Source: CAYJAZ01 sp964368455 (lineage in GTDB: Bacteria; Desulfobacterota; Desulfovibrionia; Desulfovibrionales; Desulfovibrionaceae). Taken from it: 64,000 nt of DNA. The DNA is taken from NCBI GenBank assembly GCA_964368455.1, contig CAYJAZ010000010.1, positions 1 to 64,000 on the forward strand, in the 5' to 3' direction. The translations under genes were made by a program, and so were the position numbers. The notes below the pieces were generated by a model that made no database searches, was not told the origin of the DNA, and saw only the letters and a list, made by a program, of their open reading frames with translations. This document shows positions 9,179 to 16,254 of the stretch, piece by piece (position 1 is the stretch's first letter; every line of letters begins with the position of its first letter).

Positions 9179-9667
9179 TTATTTTTTCTTTTCTTTGGCA
9201 GACAATTCTATCACTTCAAGTTTAAAGACGCACACATTTTCTACGCTTTTATCATTATAAGTCCATTCTGTTTTCTTTGTATTTTGAAACATGATTTCAT
9301 TTAAGGCGTGGATTTTTTCTTCTTTTGTTTCAATAAATGAAGCTTTGCCAAGTCCCATAAGAGAAAAGAAATGCACAGTATAGCTGCAAGCAACACTGTC
9401 TTTACCGTCTATCTTTGGCTCTGTGTCAATTTCAAAACTTATTGGTAAATCTGCTTCAATAGCTTTTTTAAGAAGTTCTATTTTTCTGCCCTCAAAAGCA
9501 GAATGGAAATAAAGAATTCTTTTATTTTCAATACATTCAAAACCAAAACTCATAGGCACAATATAAGCAATATTGTTTTCACAAAAGCCTAAACGACAAC
9601 AAAGAGTGTTTTTTATAATGCTGTCTATTGTTTCATTATCTGTGATTTGTGTTTCTTTACGTCTCAT
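9179..9667 (-). CDS. Pyridoxamine-phosphate-oxidase-like FMN-binding protein (NimA-like)
   Basis: A 162-residue split-barrel flavoprotein. The start MRRKETQITDNETIDSII and the segment CRLGFCENNIAYIVPMSFGF follow the pattern of the small FMN-binding proteins that include 5-nitroimidazole reductases NimA-E. This group binds FMN or heme in the cytoplasm, and the substrate of most members is unknown. A cluster of basic residues ends the protein (KEKKK). It is upstream of the eutT-like gene with a 13-base gap. No direct evidence ties it to cobalamin, although a flavin reductase could supply reduced corrinoid for adenosylation; that link is speculation. Confidence 0.75.
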   Translation of the reverse strand: MRRKETQITDNETIDSIIKNTLCCRLGFCENNIAYIVPMSFGFECIENKRILYFHSAFEGRKIELLKKAIEADLPISFEIDTEPKIDGKDSVACSYTVHFFSLMGLGKASFIETKEEKIHALNEIMFQNTKKTEWTYNDKSVENVCVFKLEVIELSAKEKKK

Positions 9668-9750
9668 TAGGTCCTCTCTGTTTTTATATTGTTTAATATT
9701 TTTTTATTCTGTTTAAAAAAAAGTAAAATTTTTCTTGAGATAAAGCAATA

Positions 9751-9787
9751 AAAAAAAGCACCTTATTTTTTTATTAGTGCTTTTTTT
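9751..9787 (-). terminator. Terminator of the arsenite operon
   Basis: An AAAAAAAGCAC ... GTGCTTTTTTT hairpin lies 33 bases past the stop of the small Cys-rich gene (minus strand). The stem is short in GC but has strong A/T flanks on both sides. Confidence 0.65.
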
Positions 9788-9819
9788 GTGAATATTTATC
9801 CTAAAGAAGAAAAGATATC

Positions 9820-10032
9820 TTATTCTTCGTTTTCAAATCTTGCTTTAAGCTTTTTATAGAAGTTTTTCAAACTCTTATCGCCTTCATTGTCCAAGAAAAG
9901 ACAATAAGGTAAGCTATCTGTTAATTTGTGTTTGATCACGCAAGGAGCACATCTGCCATTATTAGGACAGGTTTTTTTTGGACAAGGACAATCTGAATTT
10001 ATGCCTTCTTTTAATAATTCCACATTTGCCAT
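9820..10032 (-). CDS. Small cysteine-rich protein, third gene of the ars operon
   Basis: A 70-residue protein with seven Cys, six of them in residues 15-31 (CPCPKKTCPNNGRCAPC) and one at about 44 (LPYCLF), then a charged helix. The spacing suggests a metal or metalloid site, or a zinc-ribbon-like fold. It resembles small 'CPC-x4-CP..G.C..C..H' proteins of anaerobes (I recall a family named DUF6485, not verified). The start has an AAAGGAAC-type ribosome site. It sits 33 bases after acr3 in the same direction, before the operon terminator, so it is probably co-induced by arsenite. Function is unknown; arsenite binding is a reasonable idea from context only. Confidence 0.7.
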   Translation of the reverse strand: MANVELLKEGINSDCPCPKKTCPNNGRCAPCVIKHKLTDSLPYCLFLDNEGDKSLKNFYKKLKARFENEE

Positions 10033-10065
10033 TATAAAGTTCCTTTTTTATTAATCTATAATAGA

Positions 10066-11109
10066 TTAGTTTTTAAATTGATTTCTTGTGTTATTTGAAT
10101 ATTTTACAAGCATAAGCATAAGTGGCACTTCGACTAAAACTCCAACAATAGTCGCAAGGGCAACAGGGCTTTGTGTACCAAATAAAGAAATTGCAACTGC
10201 GACAGAAAGTTCAAAGAAATTCGACGCACCAATCATCCCAGCAGGAGCGGCAACATTATGTGGTAAATTCATAGATTTTGATGCTCTGTATGCCAGAAAG
10301 AAAATTAAAATAGTTTGTATTGTGAGGGGAATAGCTATTAATACTATATGTAATGGATTATTCACTACAACTTCACCTTGAAAGATAAAGATCAATGTGA
10401 GAGTGAGAAGTAAGCCAACTATAGTCGTATTACCAAATTTTGGGATAAATACTTGTTCGAAATATGCTTTTCCACTTTTCTTTGTGATGATGCTTCTTGT
10501 GAATATTCCAGCTGCGAGGGGAATAACTACAAAGAGAACAACAGACAAGATAAGAGTGTCCCAGGGAACGACAATTCCGCTCACGCCTAATAAAAATGCT
10601 ACGGTTGGGGTGAAAGCAAGAAGAATAATCAAATCATTTGTTGCTACTTGCACAACAGTATAAGCAGAATCGCCCTTTGTGAGATGCGACCAAACAAAAA
10701 CCATAGCCGTACAAGGAGCAGCACCAAGCAAAACCGCACCTGCTAGATAATCTTTTGCTAAATCTGCTGGAATAAAGGCAGCAAAGATATAGTAGAAAAA
10801 GACATAGGCTATAGCAAACATGGTAAAAGGCTTTATGAGCCAGTTCACAATCCAAGTAACATAGAGGCCTTTAGGATTTCTACCAACATTTTTAACACTT
10901 TCAAAATCCACTTTAAGCATCATTGGATAGATCATAAGCCAAATCAGCACAGCAATTGGAATTGAGATATTTGCGTATTCAAGTTTTTTTAGAAAAATTG
11001 CAGCTTGTGGGAGATAGTTACTGATTAAAATTCCCACTGCCATACATAAAAGTACCCAAACAGTGAGATATCGTTCAAAAAAACTTATACCTGAATTTTT
11101 ATTTTCCAT
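10066..11109 (-). CDS. acr3: Arsenite efflux permease of the ACR3 family
   Basis: Inner-membrane carrier that exports arsenite, driven by the proton gradient. The 347-residue protein has about ten hydrophobic segments and the ACR3 signature LLGAAPCTAMVFVW, with the essential membrane Cys at 133, plus NDLIILLAF and a conserved Glu in VGVLVEVPLM near the C-terminus. Length matches ACR3 (about 350), not the larger ArsB type. It lies 25 bases after arsR and before a small Cys-rich gene. No arsenate reductase (arsC), arsA or arsD is adjacent. In sulfidic, anoxic habitats arsenate is reduced chemically or elsewhere, so the lack of arsC is not a conflict. Confidence 0.93.
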   Translation of the reverse strand: MENKNSGISFFERYLTVWVLLCMAVGILISNYLPQAAIFLKKLEYANISIPIAVLIWLMIYPMMLKVDFESVKNVGRNPKGLYVTWIVNWLIKPFTMFAIAYVFFYYIFAAFIPADLAKDYLAGAVLLGAAPCTAMVFVWSHLTKGDSAYTVVQVATNDLIILLAFTPTVAFLLGVSGIVVPWDTLILSVVLFVVIPLAAGIFTRSIITKKSGKAYFEQVFIPKFGNTTIVGLLLTLTLIFIFQGEVVVNNPLHIVLIAIPLTIQTILIFFLAYRASKSMNLPHNVAAPAGMIGASNFFELSVAVAISLFGTQSPVALATIVGVLVEVPLMLMLVKYSNNTRNQFKN

Positions 11110-11134
11110 GTTTTTTCCTTAGGCTTATTATAGG

Positions 11135-11440
11135 TTATATTGCGTAACGTGATGGTATATTAGATTTAAATTGTGTTATCTCTTCTAATATACTTTTTGC
11201 CATGTCAATGCCTTCTTTGTTTAGTCGGTAAAATGTCATCTTGCCAATTTTTTGAGAAATAACAATTTTTGCATCGCAAAGAATTTTCATATGATGCGAG
11301 AGCGTAGGCTGGCCAATGTTAATTTCTTCAAGTAATTCACATGCACATTTTTCTCCATTTTGTAATAAAGAAAGTAGATTTATTCTGTTTGCATCGCAAA
11401 AAGCCTTGAAAATCTTAGCTCTTTTTTCGTTTTCGTCCAT
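11135..11440 (-). CDS. arsR: ArsR-family arsenite-responsive repressor
   Basis: Winged-helix repressor that leaves the operator when As(III) or Sb(III) binds. The metalloid site CACELL is present in the third helix, followed by the recognition region IGQPTLSHHMKIL. I place the start at ATG 11438-11440 (MDENEKRAKIF) because an AGGA ribosome site lies 8-11 bases upstream; the frame is open further upstream to 11512 but that would run through the operator and gives an atypical tail. This yields 101 residues, the normal ArsR size. It is first in arsR-acr3-Cys-rich gene, with a 25-base gap to acr3, so it controls itself and the pump. Confidence 0.92.
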   Translation of the reverse strand: MDENEKRAKIFKAFCDANRINLLSLLQNGEKCACELLEEINIGQPTLSHHMKILCDAKIVISQKIGKMTFYRLNKEGIDMAKSILEEITQFKSNIPSRYAI

Positions 11441-11495
11441 TAATAAAATCCTCATTTCTAGCTTGCTTTGTTTTGGTAGAATTGAGATAATACAC

Positions 11496-11515
11496 ATATC
11501 GACATATGTCAATAT
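11496..11515 (-). promoter_or_regulatory. ArsR operator overlapping the ars promoter
   Basis: ATATC-GACATATGTC-AATAT is a 20-base imperfect palindrome with a perfect 10-base core (11501-11510). On the minus strand it contains TTGACA, a good -35 element, with AT-rich -10-like sequence after it. Position and shape fit ArsR/SmtB operators, which overlap the -35 region. Confidence 0.8.
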
Positions 11516-11534
11516 ATCAATTTGTGCAAATAAA

Positions 11535-11576
11535 AAATAAATGACTTTTCATGTAGAAAAGTCATTTATTTTAGGG
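11535..11576. terminator. Terminator after the oxygen-reductase cluster
   Basis: AAATAAATGACTTTT (11535-11549) pairs with AAAAGTCATTTATTT (11557-11571), giving a 15-bp stem, A-rich on one side and T-rich on the other. It lies downstream of roo (minus strand) and between it and the ars promoter. Confidence 0.8.
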
Positions 11577-11665
11577 TTTTATTTGCGATTTTAAAAATTA
11601 CAAATAAAATATCCTTTGTTGTTGAGGAAATATAAATTTATGTAAGTATAAGATGTTTCTTGAAA

Positions 11666-12880
11666 TTAAGCCTCAATTTTATTTATAGTATCAGCTAATT
11701 TCTTTGCAAATTCTTTACATTGTTCTTCATGTTCTTTTGAAAGGCCGTATTGAATGCGTAAAGGCTCTGAAAGTATTTCAAATTTCATTTTTTCTAATTC
11801 TTCTGTGAGTAACTTAGGAGCTTCACCAGACCAACCATAAGAGCCAAAAGTAGCACCGTATCTATTTTTTGGTGCTAAACCTTTGAAGTGTGAAACAAGC
11901 ATCATCATATTTGACATTGGATTGTTATTTCTTGTTGAAGAGCCTAAAAGCAGAATAGAAGCGTCCATAAAAGCAGCCATAACTTCGGCAACATGGTTTT
12001 TTTGCACGTCTACAGCTTTGAAAGGAATGCCTTCTTCTAATAAAGTATCGCCAATGATTTGTGCCATTTTTTCAGTAGCTCCCCACATGCTATCATAGGC
12101 TATTACAGCAGCTTTTTTGAAGCTTTGTGTAGCAAATTCTTCATAGCATTTGAAAGCAAATTCTACATCTTCTGGTTTTCTGAAAATAAGGCCATGATCA
12201 GGGGCAAGGATATCTATAGGAACATTTAGATTCTTGATTTTTTCTAAGGCTTTAAGCACTAAATTTGATTGAGGAAGAATGATATTTCCATAATAAGATT
12301 TCATTTCTTCGTATAAAATAGATCTGCCTATATCTTCAGCCGTGTCGGCACAGCGTGAAGTGCAAGCAATATTTTGTCCAAAAATATCGTTTGTAAACAA
12401 TATATTATCTTCGTGTAAATAGCCTACCATACTATCTGGCCAATGCAGCATACGTGTTTCAAAAAAAGTGAGTTTTTTATTACCTAAGTCAATGGTTTCG
12501 CCGTCTGCAACAGCTTGAATATTCCAACCTTCAGTATTAAATTGCCCTTTTAAAGAAGTAAGTCCAAGTTTTGAACAGAATATTTTTTCAGGTTTGAACT
12601 TTTCAACTATTTCTGCAAGAGAGCCAGCATGATCACGTTCTAAATGCAGACAAACCATATAATCTATCTTGATTTCAGAACTGTATTTTGAAAGCTGATA
12701 CAAAAGAGTGTCAAAATAATCTCGACTCACTGTGTCGATAAGAGTTTTTTTCTCTGCATCGATAAAGTAAGCATTATATGTGCTTCCGCGTGGAGAAGTT
12801 GAATAATGGTGAAAAGAACGTATATTAAAATCAACAGCTCCAACCCAATAGACGTCTTTTGCTAATTTAAATTCATTCAT
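11666..12880 (-). CDS. roo: Rubredoxin:oxygen oxidoreductase (flavodiiron protein)
   Basis: Cytoplasmic enzyme that reduces O2 to water (or NO to N2O) with electrons from rubredoxin. The N-terminal metallo-beta-lactamase-like half holds the di-iron ligands H79-x-E81-x-D83-H84 (HLERDHAGS), His146, Asp165 and His229. The C-terminal flavodoxin half starts near 250 (AYDSMWGATEKMA, FMN phosphate loop) with GSSTRNNNP and GSYGWSGEA. At 404 residues it is the standard short form without a fused rubredoxin. It lies downstream of the rubredoxin gene and desulfoferrodoxin on the same strand, the arrangement expected for its electron donor. All metal ligands are kept. Confidence 0.95.
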   Translation of the reverse strand: MNEFKLAKDVYWVGAVDFNIRSFHHYSTSPRGSTYNAYFIDAEKKTLIDTVSRDYFDTLLYQLSKYSSEIKIDYMVCLHLERDHAGSLAEIVEKFKPEKIFCSKLGLTSLKGQFNTEGWNIQAVADGETIDLGNKKLTFFETRMLHWPDSMVGYLHEDNILFTNDIFGQNIACTSRCADTAEDIGRSILYEEMKSYYGNIILPQSNLVLKALEKIKNLNVPIDILAPDHGLIFRKPEDVEFAFKCYEEFATQSFKKAAVIAYDSMWGATEKMAQIIGDTLLEEGIPFKAVDVQKNHVAEVMAAFMDASILLLGSSTRNNNPMSNMMMLVSHFKGLAPKNRYGATFGSYGWSGEAPKLLTEELEKMKFEILSEPLRIQYGLSKEHEEQCKEFAKKLADTINKIEA

Positions 12881-13005
12881 ACTACCGCCTTTTATATCAA
12901 TTTGTAAGTTTTAAACAAGAAGGGGAGTTATGCACTCCCCAAGAAATTAAGACTTTACTGTTGATTCTGCCTTTTGAGAAAGTATAAATTGTTTTTTATA
13001 CTTCA

Positions 13006-13164
13006 CTAAGCAGGTGAGAATTGGTCTTTGCCAACTCCACACATAGGGCAAGCCCAATCTTCAGGAAGGTCATCAAAAGAAGTGCCAGGAGCGATGTTAG
13101 CAGCTGAATCGCCTTCTTCTGGATCGTACACATAACCACATACTTGACATTCGTATTTTTGCAT
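13006..13164 (-). CDS. rub: Rubredoxin
   Basis: A 52-residue iron protein, MQKYECQVCGYVYDP at the start and WACPMCGVGKDQF near the end. Cys6, Cys9, Cys39 and Cys42 form the two C-x2-C pairs that bind one iron. It carries single electrons to the flavodiiron protein and to superoxide reductase. A GTAGGAG ribosome site precedes the ATG. The gene is 126 bases upstream of roo and about 195 bases downstream of desulfoferrodoxin on the minus strand. Sequence is a normal Desulfovibrio-type rubredoxin. Confidence 0.96.
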   Translation of the reverse strand: MQKYECQVCGYVYDPEEGDSAANIAPGTSFDDLPEDWACPMCGVGKDQFSPA

Positions 13165-13201
13165 AATTTTTCTCCTACAATGTTATTTTGATTTTATTAA
13201 C

Positions 13202-13378
13202 TTACTTAGCTGCTGTCCACGTGATTCTAATTTGTTTTGGCACGCTGTGCACAAAACCTCGCTTACAAGAGGCATGGCTCTTGTTTTGCTCGCTAAAGCC
13301 TTTGTTCGCTGTGCTCATTTTTATACTATAATTTCAAACAGATAAAGTGTAAATTAGAATTACTTAGCTGCGGTCCAC
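13202..13378. repeat. Small inverted-repeat insert flanked by a copy of the dfx 3' end
   Basis: ATTCTAATT (13224-13232) and AATTAGAAT (13352-13360) are perfect inverted ends of a 137-base segment in the rub-dfx gap. The last 19 bases of desulfoferrodoxin (13360-13378) are repeated just outside the other end (13202-13220) with one silent change. Inside are hairpin-forming sequences, including GTTTTGGCACGCTGTGC (13234-13250), similar in style to hairpins of the large modular repeats. It could be a miniature mobile element or the scar of a dfx duplication followed by deletion. Confidence 0.6.
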
Positions 13379-13752
13379 AAACCGTGTAAGTCGCAGTATT
13401 CACGTACAATTACGTCTTTAACATCACAAGTATTGCAACAAGCAAATTCAACCACAGGTTCATCACCAGGTTTTAGATGGAAAATTCTTTGATTAGAACC
13501 AATAATTACTTCAATAAAGTAAATTGAATGCTCATCAGTCATTACATGTGGTTTTTCGCCAACGCTGATTTTAAAGCCTTTTTCAGTTTTTTCAACTACT
13601 GGAACATGAGTAGCATCAGCACCTGATTTATTTGAATCGTCCATCTGTGTCATAGCTTGATTACAACAAGCAAGATTAGAGGAAGCAGCATGCATAAGTT
13701 CTACAACATTTCCACATTCGTCGCATTTATATACATCAAATTGTTTAGCCAT
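13360..13752 (-). CDS. dfx: Desulfoferrodoxin (two-iron superoxide reductase) with altered E47/K48
   Basis: Reduces superoxide to hydrogen peroxide with electrons from rubredoxin. Centre I ligands are Cys10, Cys13, Cys29 and Cys30 (desulforedoxin domain). Centre II ligands are His49, His69, His75, Cys120 and His123 (YCDLHGLW). In characterised enzymes a Glu-Lys pair precedes the first His (EKHVP); here the sequence is DATHVP, so Glu47 is Ala and the catalytic-assisting Lys48 is Thr. Extra Cys lie at 105, 106 and 109. I start at the second ATG (13752) because the first ATG overlaps the GGAG ribosome site. It heads the dfx-rub-roo cluster. Confidence 0.94.
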   Translation of the reverse strand: MAKQFDVYKCDECGNVVELMHAASSNLACCNQAMTQMDDSNKSGADATHVPVVEKTEKGFKISVGEKPHVMTDEHSIYFIEVIIGSNQRIFHLKPGDEPVVEFACCNTCDVKDVIVREYCDLHGLWTAAK

Positions 13753-13960
13753 AAAGTTCTCCAAAAATAATTAAATGAATGATAAAAATATCTTCTATCA
13801 CTAATAACTATTCTTACTAATAAGGAAAGATTAAGTCAAGGATTTTTTTTTCTAAATAAAGTTAGAGTGTTGAAAAAAAGGGCTTGTGTTTATGCTTATT
13901 TGACTTTGTTGTATAATAATTATATCTTTTTTTTTAGTATAAATGTTAAGGAAAAATGCA

Positions 13961-14596
13961 ATGAAAGTATATAGAGATCACTTTTTTTTAAAAGCTAAAC
14001 AAGAAAATTATCCAGCACGTTCAGTCTATAAACTTAAGGAATTAAATAAAAAATTTCGCATATTTGGACTGGGTATGCGTGTTTTAGATCTTGGGGCTGC
14101 ACCTGGATCATGGTCGATTGGAGCTGCTGAATATGTGGGTAAGAATGGCCTTGTTATTGCTTGTGATATACAAACAACTCCAACGCATTTCCCATCAAAT
14201 GTAAAATTTCATCAAGAAGATGTATTTAATCGTTCTGAAGAATTTGAACAAATACTCGCTTCTTACGCACCTTTTAATGCAGTCATCAGCGATATGGCTC
14301 CAGTTACTATTGGCACAAAGTTCACAGATCAACAGCGTTCTTTAGATCTTTGTCTTGAAGCCTTTGAAGTGGCGAAGAAATATTTAATAAACGAAGGAAC
14401 TTTCGTGTGTAAGATATTTATGGGACCTGATTTTCAGCAATTAGCACAAGCTTTAAAGCCTTATTTTAAAAATGTAAAGAATTTCAAGCCACAAAGCTCA
14501 CGTTCTGAAAGTAAGGAAATTTTTACTGTTGGCGTAGGTTTTAAAAGAACTAAATTAGAAGAAGATTTAGCGAAATTGCAAGAAGAGGCTCAATAG
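13961..14596 (+). CDS. rlmE: 23S rRNA 2'-O-ribose methyltransferase RlmE (FtsJ/RrmJ)
   Basis: Methylates the 2'-OH of U2552 in 23S rRNA, aiding large-subunit assembly. The protein starts MKVYRDHFFLKAKQENYPAR and has the SAM motif VLDLGAAPGSWS, the DMAP segment (SDMAPVTIG), and FVCKIFMGPDF and SSRSESKEIF, which together give the K-D-K-E catalytic set. The chosen ATG (13961) has AAGGA 9 bases upstream; an in-frame ATG at 13943 would place that ribosome site inside the gene. 211 residues is the normal size. It is monocistronic by appearance and divergent from dfx. Confidence 0.94.
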   Translation: MKVYRDHFFLKAKQENYPARSVYKLKELNKKFRIFGLGMRVLDLGAAPGSWSIGAAEYVGKNGLVIACDIQTTPTHFPSNVKFHQEDVFNRSEEFEQILASYAPFNAVISDMAPVTIGTKFTDQQRSLDLCLEAFEVAKKYLINEGTFVCKIFMGPDFQQLAQALKPYFKNVKNFKPQSSRSESKEIFTVGVGFKRTKLEEDLAKLQEEAQ

Positions 14597-14755
14597 AAAT
14601 TTTTCACATAGACGCGAATTTTTCTGCCAAAGCCAGTTTGACTTAGATAATAATGTTGAAATAAAGATTTTTTTTGTTGATATTCTTTGTTTTTTATAGT
14701 AAAGCTTATGTAGATAAAGTGTATACCTTTATTAAAAAACTAGGAGAAAAACTCG

Positions 14756-16177
14756 ATGAGAACAATTTTATCAAGTCTATTGCTTGCATTCGGAGCTTTT
14801 TTACTTGCTCCATTCAGTGCAATGGCAGCACCAGGTGCAGCCCATTTGCCAGAAAGTCTATCACTTTTATGGATAGTGCCATTTGTGTGTATGTTATTAT
14901 CCATTGCATTAGGACCTATCTTAGCGCCACATTTTTGGCATCACCATTACGGTAAAATAGCACTTGGCTGGGGACTTGCATTTGTTATTCCATGCTTTTT
15001 TGTATATGGTTCAGCAATCACAATCTATGAAGTGATTCATATTCTTGTTTTGGATTATATTCCTTTTATTATTTTATTATTCTCACTTTTCACAGTTGCT
15101 GGCGGCATTCGCTTAAAAGGCCAACTTGCAGGAACTCCATTAGTCAACACAACTATTCTTGCAATAGGAACAGCAATTGCTTCTTTAATGGGAACAACTG
15201 GTGCAGCTATGCTCCTTATTCGTCCTATTCTTCGTGCAAACTCACACAGAAAATACCGCGTTCATCAAGTAGTATTTTTTATTTTCTTAGTTGCAAATAT
15301 CGGTGGTTCACTTTCTCCTTTAGGCGATCCACCTCTCTTTCTTGGATTTTTGAAAGGTGTTAGTTTCTTCTGGACAACAACTAATCTTTTCACTCCTATG
15401 CTTCTTATTTCCATAGCTCTTTTAGCTATTTACTACGTAGTTGATACTGTTTTATACAATAAAGAAGGCAAACCAGTTCAAGAAATTACTTCAACTGAAA
15501 AACTTGGCTTTGATGGTAAAGTAAACTTTATCCTTCTTGCTGGCGTTGTTGCTTGCGTACTTATGTCAGGTTCATGGAAGCCAGGCGGCTCAATTGAAAT
15601 TTACAATGTTCACTACGAATACCAAAATATGTTAAAAGACGCTCTTTTACTCGTTATTGCAGGTATTTCACTTAAACTCACAACAACAGAATGTCGTTCA
15701 CTTAATGGCTTTAACTGGGAACCAATTGCAGAAGTTGCAAAACTCTTTATTGGTATCTTCCTTAGTATGATTCCTGCTCTTACTATTCTAAAAGCAGGCG
15801 AAAACGGTGGTTTAGCTTCAATTGTAAGTCTTGTTTCAAATGCTGACGGTTCAGCAAATAATATGATGTATTTCTGGGTAACAGGAACATTGTCTGCCTT
15901 CCTTGATAATGCTCCAACTTACCTTGTATTCTTCACTGCTGCTGGCGGCGATGCATCTGTATTGATGACAACAGGGGCAACAACCTTGATGGCTATTTCT
16001 GCTGGTGCTGTGTTCATGGGTGCTGTCACCTATATTGGTAATGCTCCTAACTTCATGGTTCGTGCTATTGCACAAGATCAAGGCGTTGCAGTTCCATCAT
16101 TCTTTGGCTATATGGCATGGTCAGTTGGTATCTTAGTACCTATCTTTGCTGTTATATCCTTTATCTACTTTATGTAA
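14756..16177 (+). CDS. Sodium:proton antiporter of the ion transporter superfamily (NhaD/UIT-like)
   Basis: A 473-residue membrane protein with about 12-13 hydrophobic segments. The N-terminus (first 25 residues, ending SAMAAPGAA) looks like a signal peptide or first membrane segment. The paired motifs IASLMGTTGAAMLLIRP and ANIGGSLSPLGDPPLFLG in the first half and LDNAPTYLVF and GNAPNFMVRA in the second half are the helix-break signatures of IT-superfamily Na+/H+ antiporters. Citrate transport was considered because the superfamily includes CitM, but the NAPN/GDPP pattern fits antiporters. Ribosome site TAGGAGAA. A strong terminator follows. No neighbouring partner gene. Confidence 0.8.
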   Translation: MRTILSSLLLAFGAFLLAPFSAMAAPGAAHLPESLSLLWIVPFVCMLLSIALGPILAPHFWHHHYGKIALGWGLAFVIPCFFVYGSAITIYEVIHILVLDYIPFIILLFSLFTVAGGIRLKGQLAGTPLVNTTILAIGTAIASLMGTTGAAMLLIRPILRANSHRKYRVHQVVFFIFLVANIGGSLSPLGDPPLFLGFLKGVSFFWTTTNLFTPMLLISIALLAIYYVVDTVLYNKEGKPVQEITSTEKLGFDGKVNFILLAGVVACVLMSGSWKPGGSIEIYNVHYEYQNMLKDALLLVIAGISLKLTTTECRSLNGFNWEPIAEVAKLFIGIFLSMIPALTILKAGENGGLASIVSLVSNADGSANNMMYFWVTGTLSAFLDNAPTYLVFFTAAGGDASVLMTTGATTLMAISAGAVFMGAVTYIGNAPNFMVRAIAQDQGVAVPSFFGYMAWSVGILVPIFAVISFIYFM

Positions 16178-16184
16178 ATAAAAT

Positions 16185-16225
16185 AAGAAGACTCTTTTTG
16201 AAAAAAAAGGGTCTTCTTTTATTTA
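16185..16225 (+). terminator. Terminator after the antiporter
   Basis: AAGAAGAC (16185-16192) and GTCTTCTT (16211-16218) form the stem, followed by a T-rich stretch. It lies 30 bases before the waaA start, so waaA probably depends on another promoter or readthrough. Confidence 0.8.
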
Positions 16226-16254
16226 AAAATCCTCTTAACTCTCTTGAAACTCGT

